A stretch of DNA of 64,000 nt. Origin: Rhodococcus sp. OK302. GTDB taxonomy: Bacteria; Actinomycetota; Actinomycetes; Mycobacteriales; Mycobacteriaceae. Shown here in pieces: positions 26,378 to 36,845 of this stretch; the stretch's first letter is position 1; each line of letters begins with the position of its first letter. The notes below the pieces were generated by a model, which did not search any database, was not told the origin of the DNA, and worked only from the letters and a program-made list of their open reading frames with translations. A program made the position numbers and the translations under genes. The DNA is taken from the NCBI RefSeq assembly GCF_002245895.1, contig NZ_NPJZ01000001.1:5864501-5928500 (forward strand), read 5' to 3'.

Positions 26378-28218
26378 TTCACCTCACTGATCTCTGCAAG
26401 ACCGATGTCGCTGAGAAGAATATCCTCGTCGCCGGCCTTCACGCCGAGATACTCACTCAGAACGCGGGGATGACGCTCGATCGTCGCCGCATCACCGGTG
26501 GCAATGACCTGACCTTGAGCCAGGACCACGATCTCGTCCGCCAGGGACAGAACGAGCCGGAAGTTGTGCTCTACCAACACAACTGTTGCGCCGGCGTCAC
26601 GGAGAACTCTGATGAGATCGGCAAGACGTTCGAGTTCGTCCTCGTCGAGTCCCGATGCCACCTCGTCGAAGAGAACCACTCGGGGTTCGGCGACGATCGC
26701 TCGCGCAACTTCGAGCATACGACGCATACCCAGGGGCAGCGATGTCGCAATTTCGTTGCGCAGATGCGACATTCCGACGAGTTCGAGCACTCGCTCGGCC
26801 TCGACGATGTCAGCCTTCGCTACCTTGCGGAAGCTGGGCAACCGCAGAACAGCCGAGGCCATCGAAGCCCGGTGAACCGAGTATCGTCCTGATGCAACAG
26901 CTTCCAGAACGGTGATGTTCTCGGGAATCGTCGGAGTCTGGAAGGTACGCGCCACACCCACACGCGCCACCTTGTGCGGAGACGACTGCGACACAACAGT
27001 GTCACCGATCCGGATGACTCCGGTATCGGCGGTATAGAACCCGCAGATCATGTTGAGCATCGTCGTCTTGCCCGAGCCGTTAGGTCCGATGAGCGCGGTA
27101 ACCTTGCCGGCTTCCGCCGTCAGAGTTGCCGCATTCAGGGCCTGGTTTCCGCCGAATGCCTTGGACACATTGTCCACGACGAGGGTCGCACCCTTGATCG
27201 GAGCGAGTTCTGGTGTGGCCCCGCCCCTTTCCTTCGCAATGACAACGCCGATCCCCGCCTTGCGGTCAAGCTTGGCCACCAAAGTTCGACCGACCTTAGT
27301 CAAACCACCCGAGAGTAGAACGCCACCCACGATGAGGAAACCGCCGTAGAAGATCAGCGAATACTCCTGAAACGCCGTCGACTGATTGGGGCCGAGCTGC
27401 ATGATCGCAGCGCCGACCACCGCGCCGTAGACACTCGCAGCACCGCCCAGGATCGAAGCCGCCAGAACTGCTGTGGCAAAGGTAAACCCGAAGGCTTCCG
27501 GCGAGATGAAGAGGTCGGTATTTGCGAACAACGCTCCCGCGAGACCGGCGGGGAACGCACCGATCGCGTACCCCAGCAGCTTCATCCGGAACACCGAGAC
27601 ACCCTGCGACGACGCCAGAACCGGCGACTGCTTGAGCGTGCGGAACGCGATTCCGTGGCGCGACACCACCAGGTTCCGCATGACGACGAACCAGAGGATG
27701 GTCACGACGACAACAACGATGTAGTACTGCTGAGTGTCGAGTTCGGATCCGAACAGCGTCGGCGGTTCCATTCCGGTCAGGCCGTTACGCCCACCGGTCT
27801 TGCCGCCGAAAATTGCCAGCACGTCCGGCACGAGCAGCACCAAGAAGAACGACGTCATTGCCAATGACCAGTTGCCCAGTCGCAGACCGGGAACGCCGGT
27901 GAGGATGCCGACTGCCAGTGCCACCGCACCTGAAGCAGCAAGCTGCAACACGATATCGGTGTGGCCGGCCTGCGACATCAAGCCCGCCGTGTATGCGCCG
28001 GCTGCGTACATCGCAGCCTGGCCGAGTGCCAGTTCGCCGGCAAATCCGAGGCTGAGGTTCAGGCCGCTGACGACCAGCGCAAGGATGCAGGCCAACTGAA
28101 TCTGACGGGACGTGGACAGGTCGAGCCCGAGAGTCGGCAGCAACATGATCACCACACCGAGAACCAGCGGGATGATCCAACTCGGAAGGGAACGGAAGTT
28201 CCGCCACAGTGTCACCAT
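26374..28218 (-). CDS. Fused LivM permease-LivG ATPase
   Basis: A 614-residue fusion. Residues 1 to about 310 form a LivM-type permease with some ten hydrophobic segments and QIQLACILALVVSGLNLSLGFAGELALGQAAMYAAGAY. Residues about 340-600 form a LivG ATPase with LVVDNVSKAFGGNQALN, Walker A GPNGSGKTT, the Q-loop in ARTFQTPTIPENITVLE, signature TSLPLGMRRMLEVARAI and Walker B VVLFDEVASGLD. The signature is LPLGMRR instead of the usual LSxGxQR. Livs are normally separate proteins, although M-G fusions are known in actinobacteria. It follows livH by one base and overlaps livF. Confidence 0.92.
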   Translation of the reverse strand: MVTLWRNFRSLPSWIIPLVLGVVIMLLPTLGLDLSTSRQIQLACILALVVSGLNLSLGFAGELALGQAAMYAAGAYTAGLMSQAGHTDIVLQLAASGAVALAVGILTGVPGLRLGNWSLAMTSFFLVLLVPDVLAIFGGKTGGRNGLTGMEPPTLFGSELDTQQYYIVVVVVTILWFVVMRNLVVSRHGIAFRTLKQSPVLASSQGVSVFRMKLLGYAIGAFPAGLAGALFANTDLFISPEAFGFTFATAVLAASILGGAASVYGAVVGAAIMQLGPNQSTAFQEYSLIFYGGFLIVGGVLLSGGLTKVGRTLVAKLDRKAGIGVVIAKERGGATPELAPIKGATLVVDNVSKAFGGNQALNAATLTAEAGKVTALIGPNGSGKTTMLNMICGFYTADTGVIRIGDTVVSQSSPHKVARVGVARTFQTPTIPENITVLEAVASGRYSVHRASMASAVLRLPSFRKVAKADIVEAERVLELVGMSHLRNEIATSLPLGMRRMLEVARAIVAEPRVVLFDEVASGLDEDELERLADLIRVLRDAGATVVLVEHNFRLVLSLADEIVVLAQGQVIATGDAATIERHPRVLSEYLGVKAGDEDILLSDIGLAEISEVK

Positions 28219-28219
28219 G

Positions 28220-29077
28220 TCACACCACCCGTTCTCGTACGTTGCCGAACAGGCCGGCAGGTTTGACCATCAGAACGATGATGAGGACCGTGAATACGGC
28301 AATGTTGCTGTACTGACTTCCGAGGTAAAGCGCGGTAAACGACTCGACGAGACCGACCGTGAGTCCGCCGATCAAAGCGCCGGGGAGAGAACCGAATCCG
28401 CCGATCGCCAAGGCAACGAAACCCTTGAGCGCCAATGCTGCACCCAATGTTGCGACGGCAAATGTCTTGGGCCCCACAAAGAGTCCCAGAACGCCGGCCA
28501 AAGCACCGGAGAACGCGAAGGCGCCCAACGCGAGTCGACGGACATTGACACCACGGAGCATCGCCGCTTCGCGATCCTCGGAGATACCGATCAACGCCAA
28601 GCCTGTCATGGTCTTCTTCGAGACGTAGCTCAAACCGATGACCAGCGCGATCGCGGTAACCAGCAGCGCTATCTCGACCGGGTATGCACGTCCACCGAGC
28701 AACGTGATCGGATCGTTCGACCCGAAGAACGGAACAGTCAGTGGCTCACTACCCCAGATCAACTGAGTTGCGCCGTTGAGGAGCGTCGCCACGCCCATAG
28801 TCGTGACCAACTGATTTTGATGGTCGGCCACCGGACGGATGGCAACGATCTCCTCGATCGAGGCCAGCAGCATCACCGTGACGGTTGCCATCACCGCCAC
28901 CACGAGAACCGGCAGTTTCAGGGTGACCAAACCGGTGTAGGCAACAAACGTGCCCACCATCATCAGCTGAGCTTGAGCGAAGTTGAAGGTGTTGGAAGAA
29001 ACGAAAACTATGTTGTACCCGATGGCGACCAGCACGTAGACCGCGCCGAGCGCCAGACCGGACCAAAGAATGGTCAT
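28220..29077 (-). CDS. livH: Branched-chain amino acid-type ABC permease LivH
   Basis: A 285-residue membrane protein with eight or so hydrophobic segments. The N-terminal SGLALGAVYVLVAIGYNIVFVSSNTFNFAQAQLMMVGTF is the characteristic LivH segment, and GFVALAIGGFGSLPGALIGGLTVGLVES is the conserved coupling region near residue 230-255. ATG 29077 overlaps the stop of the binding-protein fragment as ATGA. It forms the translocation pore with the LivM half of the fused downstream protein. Confidence 0.92.
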   Translation of the reverse strand: MTILWSGLALGAVYVLVAIGYNIVFVSSNTFNFAQAQLMMVGTFVAYTGLVTLKLPVLVVAVMATVTVMLLASIEEIVAIRPVADHQNQLVTTMGVATLLNGATQLIWGSEPLTVPFFGSNDPITLLGGRAYPVEIALLVTAIALVIGLSYVSKKTMTGLALIGISEDREAAMLRGVNVRRLALGAFAFSGALAGVLGLFVGPKTFAVATLGAALALKGFVALAIGGFGSLPGALIGGLTVGLVESFTALYLGSQYSNIAVFTVLIIVLMVKPAGLFGNVRERVV

Positions 29078-29430
29078 GAGGCGGCCGGGTTTCCGAACTG
29101 GCCGTTGAGGATCTTCGTCGGGCTGATGAACTTCAGTTCGCTGGTGTTCGGGTTCGGGCCATGGCTGTCCGCGGTGAAGTTGTAACGCGAGAGGAATGCG
29201 GTCTTCGCGTTCTCCTGAACCTCGGAGGTTTCGAGCGCTTCTGCCAACTTCTTCGGATCTGTTGAGCTACCGACCTTTTCGGCAGCTGCGGCAACCAACG
29301 GGAAAGCGTCGTAGTTGTCCGCGAGAATCAGCGTCGACGGGATCGAACCCAGCGATGCCATCGTGTTCACCATCGTGTTGACGAGGGCGTTGTTCGGATC
29401 GAAAACGGTGCTCGTGAATACCTGCGTCAC
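29074..29430 (-). CDS. C-terminal fragment of ABC substrate-binding protein (frameshifted)
   Basis: A 118-residue reading frame that completes the Liv-type binding protein encoded immediately upstream. It includes a SLGSIPSTLILADNYDAFPLVAAAAEK segment and a final NTSELKFISPTKILNGQF, both typical of the C-terminal lobe of periplasmic-binding-fold type I proteins. It lacks a signal peptide and could not work alone. Its GTG overlaps the upstream stop as GTGA, which might permit coupling. The simpler reading is that both halves were one gene of about 404 codons and that a base was lost in the A4 tract at 29435-29438. Confidence 0.75.
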   Translation of the reverse strand: MTQVFTSTVFDPNNALVNTMVNTMASLGSIPSTLILADNYDAFPLVAAAAEKVGSSTDPKKLAEALETSEVQENAKTAFLSRYNFTADSHGPNPNTSELKFISPTKILNGQFGNPAAS

Positions 29431-30287
29431 AAGGTTTTGACCTGCGGCGTGCCGAGAACACCGGCCGGCGGTTCATTGGCGATCAGATTGGTCGCAGACA
29501 CCGACGTGTTTCCGATCAGCGGCACGTCCCACCCGAGACGTTCGAGACTCTGGAGCACGTATCCGAGAGGCGCACCATATGCGTCCAGGGCAATGGCGTT
29601 GGCGCCCGAGTTCTTGAGTGCCTGCAACTGTGCCGTCATATCCAGGGCCGCGGAGTCGTACTCCTCATTTCCGGCTGCCTTGACACCGACCTTTTCGAGC
29701 TCTTTGGTCATCTGGGCACCGAACAGTTCACCGTAGGCCGTGCTGCCGTGCAGAACTCCGACGTTGCTGTAGCCCTTGGACTTTACGTATTCGGAAATTC
29801 CGCGTGCAGTATCCGTCGAACCCGGCGCCAAGTCGAAGTTGAGCGGGAATTTGGCCGGATCCGTCGAATCCGGAGCGGGTGACAGGCTCATCGACAAGAT
29901 GTTGTTCTGCTTGAGAATCGGCAGAACGGCAGCGGCGATGGAGGACGGACCCGAGTTGAGGTAGAGATCAGGCTTCTTGCCGGAGTTGATAGCTTCGCGC
30001 AACTTGGTGACGGCAATCGTAGCGTCGCCCGCATCCTCGACCGTCGTCAGTTCGATCTGACGCCCACCGATTCCACCGGCCGCGTTCTGTACCTGGACAC
30101 CGGCTTTGGTTGCAAGCGACGCCGTCTGCGAGTTTGCAGCGAGGGCGCCCTGCGCGCTGAGACCACCGGTGAGCAGCACTCGATAGGGCGAGTCCGCTCC
30201 GGCTTCGGAATCGGTACTGCCGCTACAACCGGTGAGGGCCAGAGCCGTGACTGCTACTGCCGCAAGCAGAATGGGCCGACGATTCAT
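29427..30287 (-). CDS. ABC substrate-binding lipoprotein, N-terminal part (frameshifted)
   Basis: 286 residues: a lipoprotein signal ending AVAVTALALTG-C at residue 20 and the first lobe of a Leu/Ile/Val-type binding protein, with PYRVLLTGGLSAQGALAAN, GGRQIELTTVEDAGD, and YVKSKGYSNVGVLHGSTAYGELFG. It stops after TPQVKTL where family members continue. Adding one A to the AAAA run at 29435-29438 (minus strand) would read on through the next frame to give a normal-length protein. ATG 30287 has an AGGAG site. First gene of the Liv-type operon. As written it is broken; a sequencing error is possible. Confidence 0.8.
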   Translation of the reverse strand: MNRRPILLAAVAVTALALTGCSGSTDSEAGADSPYRVLLTGGLSAQGALAANSQTASLATKAGVQVQNAAGGIGGRQIELTTVEDAGDATIAVTKLREAINSGKKPDLYLNSGPSSIAAAVLPILKQNNILSMSLSPAPDSTDPAKFPLNFDLAPGSTDTARGISEYVKSKGYSNVGVLHGSTAYGELFGAQMTKELEKVGVKAAGNEEYDSAALDMTAQLQALKNSGANAIALDAYGAPLGYVLQSLERLGWDVPLIGNTSVSATNLIANEPPAGVLGTPQVKTL

Positions 30288-30685
30288 GTCAGTACTCCTA
30301 GAACACACGTATGCACCGAACGTCAGGCAAATACCTGACGTGAGAATGGTTGACCGGTAGAGATACCGGATTTTTGTATCGACAAGCCAAGCAAGCGCTC
30401 GAAGATCAATCAAGCGGTTGCTAGGTTTGGAGCATATTGTGTGATCTGGCTAACGTCAAACGGGCAACCGGTCGGCGTTAAACAGGACGATAAGTACAAA
30501 TCAGGAGCGCTGAAATATCGCCGTCCACTACATGGAACATTTGCCACGAAAGTGCACTACCGCCCAAATTTTCGGCGAAGATACTCGTAGCGCAACGCAT
30601 TCGTCACGGCACCCTGTAACAGCCGGCAATCCGATTGCGACAAACCAGCCAGTCCGTCTTCTTCGATGTGAAAAGAGAGCGCTCA
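30288..30685. other. Intergenic region upstream of the Liv-type operon
   Basis: Nearly 400 bases between divergent genes. It contains the perfect inverted repeat ACGTCAGG-CAAATA-CCTGACGT at 30320-30341, 32 bases upstream of the binding-protein start, which could be an operator or leader hairpin. No convincing gene is seen in the rest; short frames here have no family features. Confidence 0.5.
30320..30341. promoter_or_regulatory. Inverted repeat upstream of the Liv-type operon
   Basis: Perfect 8-nt arms (30320-30327 and 30334-30341) separated by CAAATA. Position close to the start of the binding-protein gene suggests an operator or a leader stem-loop; which of the two cannot be decided from sequence. 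Confidence 0.45.
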
Positions 30686-30883
30686 ATGGGTTCGATGGGT
30701 TCGATCGACATGATTTCAAAGCTCATTGCCGGAATTGGCAATGTCGTGAGCGTTTACGTGGAGTTCCTACAGACGGGTAGCGATACTCCCATCCTGGAGA
30801 CGTCGTTCGGATCGTTTACCGCGATACCGGCATTGATTGCCAGCGGATCGCTCGCCTTCATCAACGGCATCTCCCACGGCTAG
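30686..30883 (+). CDS. Small hydrophobic protein, unknown function
   Basis: A 65-residue protein beginning MGSMGSIDMISKLIAGIG. It has no Cys, an amphipathic N-terminal half with LIAGIGNVVSVYVEFL, a polar centre and a second hydrophobic stretch AIPALIASGSLAFING. A purine-rich AAGAGAG precedes ATG 30686, and a very strong terminator follows 18 bp after the stop, which together support a real gene. Size and amphipathicity are reminiscent of the small channel-forming porins of mycolic-acid bacteria, but I see no specific match, so this remains a guess. It converges with hspR. Confidence 0.5.
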   Translation: MGSMGSIDMISKLIAGIGNVVSVYVEFLQTGSDTPILETSFGSFTAIPALIASGSLAFINGISHG

Positions 30884-30901
30884 AACGCCTGGAATACAAA
30901 G

Positions 30902-30951
30902 ACGGTCCGGTGCCCTTTCGAATCACATGATTCGAAAGGGTACCGGACCGT
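30902..30951. terminator. Long hairpin terminator between the small gene and hspR
   Basis: Arms of 24 nt (30902-30925 and 30928-30951) pair with a single G-T-type change around a minimal CA loop. It is placed between two convergent genes and ends 15 bases before the hspR stop codon. The near-perfect length is unusual for a simple terminator. Confidence 0.8.
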
Positions 30952-30965
30952 TGTACGTTGAAGCG

Positions 30966-31373
30966 TTACCGCTGATTGCGAGGCTTCCACACCACCAGCG
31001 CATTGTTGCGTGGGATGGGGACGAGTTCACGGCGATAGCCGGCATGAACCTTGGCTACCTCTTCCGCCAGTTCTCGTACCCGATGCTGAAGTGCCTCAAC
31101 CTGATTCGTCAGTTCGATGATCCGCTTGATACCGGCGAGATTGACGCCCTCGTCCTGAGAAAGTCGCTGCACCTCACGGAGAAGTGCAACATCTCGCGGT
31201 GAGTAACGTCGTCCGCCACCGGTAGTGCGATGCGGCGTCACCAAACCGAGGCGGTCGTAGTTGCGCAGAGTCTGCGCATGCATGCCCGCCAGTTCAGCTG
31301 CCACCGAAATCACGAAAATCTGAGCGTCAGGATCGAGCGATACGTCTCGTTGATTCTTCGGACGTTCGGTCAT
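30966..31373 (-). CDS. hspR: Heat-shock repressor HspR (MerR family)
   Basis: A 135-residue MerR-type regulator. The HTH is FVISVAAELAGMHAQTLRNYDRLGLVTPHRTTGGGRRYSPRDV, with the GRRYS wing typical of the family, followed by a coiled coil EALQHRVRELAEEVAKV and a C-terminal LVVWKP tail found in actinobacterial HspR. HspR represses the dnaK operon from HAIR sites with DnaK as co-repressor (known in Streptomyces and Mycobacterium). ATG 31373 overlaps the dnaJ stop as TGATG. It is the last gene of dnaK-grpE-dnaJ-hspR, so it autoregulates. Confidence 0.96.
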   Translation of the reverse strand: MTERPKNQRDVSLDPDAQIFVISVAAELAGMHAQTLRNYDRLGLVTPHRTTGGGRRYSPRDVALLREVQRLSQDEGVNLAGIKRIIELTNQVEALQHRVRELAEEVAKVHAGYRRELVPIPRNNALVVWKPRNQR

Positions 31374-32539
31374 CACACACCGGCCCACCCGGCCCGTGGA
31401 TCGAATCCGCTCGCCTTCTCTGCTTCGAGATAGGTCTCGAGCGCTTCGATCGCGGCATCGTCCAACTTCTGCGGAACCGACACCTTCACAGTGACCAGTA
31501 GATCGCCGGCACCTTCGGGCCGCTTCGGGATACCGCGTCCCCGTACGCGCAGGACGCGTCCGTCGACGGTCCCCGCCGGAATCTTCACCCCGACACGACC
31601 TTCCAACGTCGGGACCGAGAGAGTGGTACCGAGAACCAGTTCGCCGTAGCTCACCGGAACCGTCACAGTCAGGTCATCGCCGTTGCGTCCGAATACCGAA
31701 TCGGGACGTACCCGGATGTTGACAAAGAGGTCGCCGGCCGGCGCGCCGCGGAGTCCCGCTTCGCCCTTACCTTTGAGCCTGATCTTCGTCCCGTCACTGA
31801 CACCGGCCGGCACGCGCACCGTGATGGTACGAGTGCGGTTGGTGACGCCGTTGCCATGGCAGTCGTCGCACGGCGAGTCGATGATCGAGCCGGTACCCCG
31901 GCAGTCGTCACACGGCTCGCTGAATCCGAAGGCGCCCTGGTTGCGGTTGATGACACCGGTTCCGTTGCAGTGCGGGCATACTCGCGGACTGGTGCCCGGT
32001 TTTGCGCCGCTACCGTGACAGGTTGTGCATGATGCGGGGCTGGTAATCCTCAGCGGAATCGTTTCGCCGAGTGCCGCTTCACGGAACCCGAGAGTGGTTT
32101 CGGTTTCGAGGTCCTTGCCTCGGCGCGGACGATTCGGTGAAGCGGTTCGCTGACCGCCACGGTTGAACAATCCGCCGAAGATGTCGCCGAGTCCCGAATC
32201 CTGCCCACCGGCGCCGCCGCCGAACAGGTCGCTGACATCGAAGCCTCCGGCGCCTGGATTGAATCCACCGCCGCCCTGCCCGCTGGGGCCGAAACCACCA
32301 CTGGCAAAGAGCCTTCGAGCTTCGTCGTATTCCTTGCGCTTTTCCGGATCCGACAAGATCGTGTTCGCTTCACTGACGGCCTTGAAGCGCTCTTCAGCCT
32401 TCTTGTCGTCAGGGTTGGCGTCGGGATGCAGATCCCGGGCCAGCTTGCGATATGCCTTCTTGATCTCGTCGGCCGAAGCGGTGGACGAGACGCCCAGCTC
32501 CTTGTAGAAGTCCTTCTCGATCCACTCCCGTTGACTCAC
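31373..32539 (-). CDS. dnaJ: Molecular chaperone DnaJ (DnaJ1)
   Basis: A 388-residue Hsp40. The J domain holds [13 protein letters not shown] and the HPD motif in [10 protein letters not shown] Gly/Phe-rich region ([14 protein letters not shown]) follows, then four zinc-binding CxxCxGxG repeats: [32 protein letters not shown] and [10 protein letters not shown]. The C-terminal substrate-binding domain is complete. The start is GTG 32539 ([10 protein letters not shown]), preceded by GAGGAGGAG, and matches the mycobacterial DnaJ1 N-terminus. It delivers substrates to DnaK and stimulates its ATPase. Confidence 0.97.
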   Translation of the reverse strand: MSQREWIEKDFYKELGVSSTASADEIKKAYRKLARDLHPDANPDDKKAEERFKAVSEANTILSDPEKRKEYDEARRLFASGGFGPSGQGGGGFNPGAGGFDVSDLFGGGAGGQDSGLGDIFGGLFNRGGQRTASPNRPRRGKDLETETTLGFREAALGETIPLRITSPASCTTCHGSGAKPGTSPRVCPHCNGTGVINRNQGAFGFSEPCDDCRGTGSIIDSPCDDCHGNGVTNRTRTITVRVPAGVSDGTKIRLKGKGEAGLRGAPAGDLFVNIRVRPDSVFGRNGDDLTVTVPVSYGELVLGTTLSVPTLEGRVGVKIPAGTVDGRVLRVRGRGIPKRPEGAGDLLVTVKVSVPQKLDDAAIEALETYLEAEKASGFDPRAGWAGV

Positions 32540-32561
32540 TGGGCGTCTCCTCCTCTCGCTG

Positions 32562-33166
32562 TTACTTTGATTCTTCTTCTGCGCCTGCGGCACTGCCGTC
32601 GGCGGGCTGCTCGCCCACTCGATCTGCAACGCCTACCATCGCGTGGCGCAAGACGCGGTCACCGAACTTGTAGCCCTTACGCATGACCACACTCAAGACC
32701 GGGTCCGATCCTTCACCTTCATGTTGCACGGCTTCGTGCAATTCCGGATCAAAAGCGTCACCTTCGACACCGAACACGGTCAAACCCAGACCGGTGAGGG
32801 TGTCGTTGAGCTTGTCCGCGACGGCCCGCAACGGTCCCTCGACGAGGTCGCCGTGTGAGCGAGCGCGATCCAGATCATCGAGGATCGGGACGAGCGCACC
32901 CACGACGGATGCCTTCGCGGTCTCGATGTTGGCCTGCTTGTCGCGGTCGACGCGACGACGGTAGTTGGTGTACTCCGCCTGCAACCGCTGCAGATCCGCA
33001 GTGCGCTCAGCCAATTGGTCAGCTGCAGAAGCTTCTTCCACGATGACCTCCGCTTCCTGCACTACCCCTGTGTCTTCCGAGTCGAGCGACGGCCGGCCTT
33101 CGCCGGCCGCCTCTCCCTGTGCACCGGTCTCGGGGTCGACCGGGTTGTTCTCGGTGTTGTCCGAGG

Positions 33167-33170
<4 letters not shown>
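32562..33170 (-). CDS. grpE: Nucleotide exchange factor GrpE
   Basis: A 202-residue GrpE. A long acidic, disordered N-terminus (1-45) is followed by a coiled coil [26 protein letters not shown] and the C-terminal beta domain with [16 protein letters not shown] and [11 protein letters not shown], the conserved signature. GTG 33170 overlaps the dnaK stop as GTGA, so it is translationally coupled. It releases ADP from DnaK. Confidence 0.97.
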
Positions 33171-35020
<1,850 letters not shown>

Positions 35021-35095
35021 AGTGTTCTACCTTTCGTTCTGCGGCCGTCCGGTTCGAGTGCTTGATCTCGAACCTGACCGCGAGTCTGTTCGCTT

Positions 35096-35116
35096 GGTGA
35101 GCGTCCTCCGCTCAAG
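35096..35116. promoter_or_regulatory. HAIR-like element, proximal copy
   Basis: GGTGAGC, seven bases, then GCTCAAG. Five of seven arm bases pair, with the 7-bp spacing of the HspR consensus CTTGAGT-N7-ACTCAAG. It lies about 76 bases upstream of dnaK. Confidence 0.5.
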
Positions 35117-35150
35117 TTTGCCTCCGACCGAGGCCGTGAGTCAACTTGAA

Positions 35151-35171
35151 GTTGAGCCGAGGGCGCTCAAG
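35151..35171. promoter_or_regulatory. HAIR element (HspR-binding inverted repeat), distal copy
   Basis: GTTGAGC (35151-35157), CGAGGGC, GCTCAAG (35165-35171). Six of seven arm positions pair and the outer TTGAG/CTCAA core matches the HAIR consensus. Position upstream of dnaK, with hspR encoded in the operon, supports function as the heat-shock operator. Confidence 0.75.
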
Positions 35172-35282
35172 CTTGTCGAAATGGTCAACTACAGCCCACG
35201 TAAATTTGTTCCCACCTTCCCCGAAAAACCGAAAAAGTGCGCCACATCACGTCGAAGCACTCCGAATCGATACGATCGGGCA

Positions 35283-35843
35283 GTGACCGATCCCGACATA
35301 TCGCTGACTCCTCCGGCTCGCCCCGCGCCACCGCGGCCTGAGGTTGTGATTCGCCCCTTGCGCACCGCCCCCAGCGATCAGACGCCGAAGGCAGTGCTCG
35401 TATCAGCCTCGGCCTGGACAGGTTCGTTTGTTGTCCTCGCCGGAATTGCCGGAGTCGTGGTCTCGAACCTCACCGACGTCCGAGCTGTACTCGAGGCTTC
35501 GACAGCCCAAGACAACCCGGGATACTCACCCACCGATATCGCCGACGCCGTCACCGTCGTGCTTGCCGGTAGCGGCGGCGGTGCACTCGTCCTGGCGCTA
35601 CTAGCCCTCCTGAGCCTGCAACTCCTGCGCGCCCGAAAAAATGCCGGACGCATCATGACGGCAATCGTCGGCGTCGTCAGTATTGCGGCCGGACTCGGCT
35701 TCATGTCCTTGACGTCCGCCGCCGACGGCATCAGCGGCGGCGTACTGAAATTGGCACCCCTCCTCTACTGCGCCCTCGTTGCCGTCGCAGCAATTGCCCC
35801 GTTCGCCCCCAGCGTCAGCACCTGGCTGCGGGTGCGCCGATGA
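35283..35843 (+). CDS. Four-helix membrane protein, unknown function
   Basis: A 186-residue protein with a Pro-rich cytoplasmic N-terminus (SLTPPARPAPPRPEVVIRPLR) and four predicted membrane helices: FVVLAGIAGVVVSNL, AVTVVLAGSGGGALVLALLALLSL, MTAIVGVVSIAAGLGFMSL and LAPLLYCALVAVAAIAPFA. GTG 35283 is assigned because the longer frame to 34914 runs through the dnaK gene. It overlaps the downstream oxidoreductase gene as ATGA. I do not recognise a named family. Confidence 0.75.
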   Translation: MTDPDISLTPPARPAPPRPEVVIRPLRTAPSDQTPKAVLVSASAWTGSFVVLAGIAGVVVSNLTDVRAVLEASTAQDNPGYSPTDIADAVTVVLAGSGGGALVLALLALLSLQLLRARKNAGRIMTAIVGVVSIAAGLGFMSLTSAADGISGGVLKLAPLLYCALVAVAAIAPFAPSVSTWLRVRR

Positions 35844-36844
35844 AGGTTCACGTTCAACTCGACTCCTCGCCTGGGGCAGGCGCGGCCCGCAGCCTCGAAC
35901 TCGCCGAAACCGGCGCCGCAGGCCTGTTTACGTTCGAGGGCCAGCACGACGTGTTCTTCCCCCTCGTCGAAGCGGCCTCGGCGGTGGACCTCGATCTGAT
36001 GACCAACGTCGCCATCGCCTTTCCGCGCAGTCCCATGCACTTGGCCAATTCCGCAAACGATCTCCAGCTTCTCAGCCGGGGCCGGTTCCGCCTCGGGCTC
36101 GGCTCACAAATCAAGCCGCACATCGAAAAGCGTTACAGCGCAACGTGGTCACGGCCCGCTGCGCGAATGAAGGAAACAGTCTCCGCGATCAAGGCAATCC
36201 TTGATGCGTGGGAGAACACCACACCGTTGAACTTTCGCGGCGAGTTCTTCACCCACACGTTGATGCCACCGACGTTCGATCCCGGACCCAATCCCTACGG
36301 TCCACCACCGATTCTCATGGGCGCTCTCGGACCGATCATGACGCGCACCGCGGCGGAAGTAGCCGACGGACTACTGGTCATGCCATTCCACACCGAACGA
36401 CATTTCCTCGAACGAACACTCCCCGCCGTTGATGCGGGGTTACGCGAATCCGGTCGGGCACGAAACGAATTCGCAATCATTCCGCAGGTTATCGTCGGGG
36501 TTGGCCGCAGCGCCGAGCAACTCGACGCGGCTGCACGCGGTGTCCGGAGCCTGCTCTCCTTCTACGGTTCGACTCCCGCCTATCGGCCGGTACTCGACAT
36601 CGAGGGCTGGGGCGATATTCAAGGCGAACTCAATGCACTCTCCAAGCGAGGCGGCTATGCCGAAATGACGTCTCTCATCACGGATCCCATGCTGGAGGCA
36701 CTCGCCGTTGTCGGAACTCCCGAAGAGTGCGCTACCGAGATTCGTCGCAGGTTCGGCGAGCATGCCGACGAGGTATGTTGCTATTTCCCGGGTTACACCC
36801 AGGACCCGGCGGACGTGGCGGCGATGATCGCGGCTCTCGAGTGA
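35840..36844 (+). CDS. LLM-class F420-dependent oxidoreductase
   Basis: A 334-residue member of the luciferase-like monooxygenase fold with an intact TIM barrel: VHVQLDSS at the N-terminus, LETAxx replaced by LELAETGAAGLFTFEGQHDVFFPLV, then LMTNVAIAFPRSPMHLANSANDLQLLSRGRFRLGLGSQ, the typical cofactor-binding segment. Such proteins of about 330 residues in actinobacteria generally use F420 rather than FMN. It is translationally coupled to a small membrane protein. Substrate unknown. Confidence 0.88.
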   Translation: MKVHVQLDSSPGAGAARSLELAETGAAGLFTFEGQHDVFFPLVEAASAVDLDLMTNVAIAFPRSPMHLANSANDLQLLSRGRFRLGLGSQIKPHIEKRYSATWSRPAARMKETVSAIKAILDAWENTTPLNFRGEFFTHTLMPPTFDPGPNPYGPPPILMGALGPIMTRTAAEVADGLLVMPFHTERHFLERTLPAVDAGLRESGRARNEFAIIPQVIVGVGRSAEQLDAAARGVRSLLSFYGSTPAYRPVLDIEGWGDIQGELNALSKRGGYAEMTSLITDPMLEALAVVGTPEECATEIRRRFGEHADEVCCYFPGYTQDPADVAAMIAALE

Positions 36845-36845
36845 T

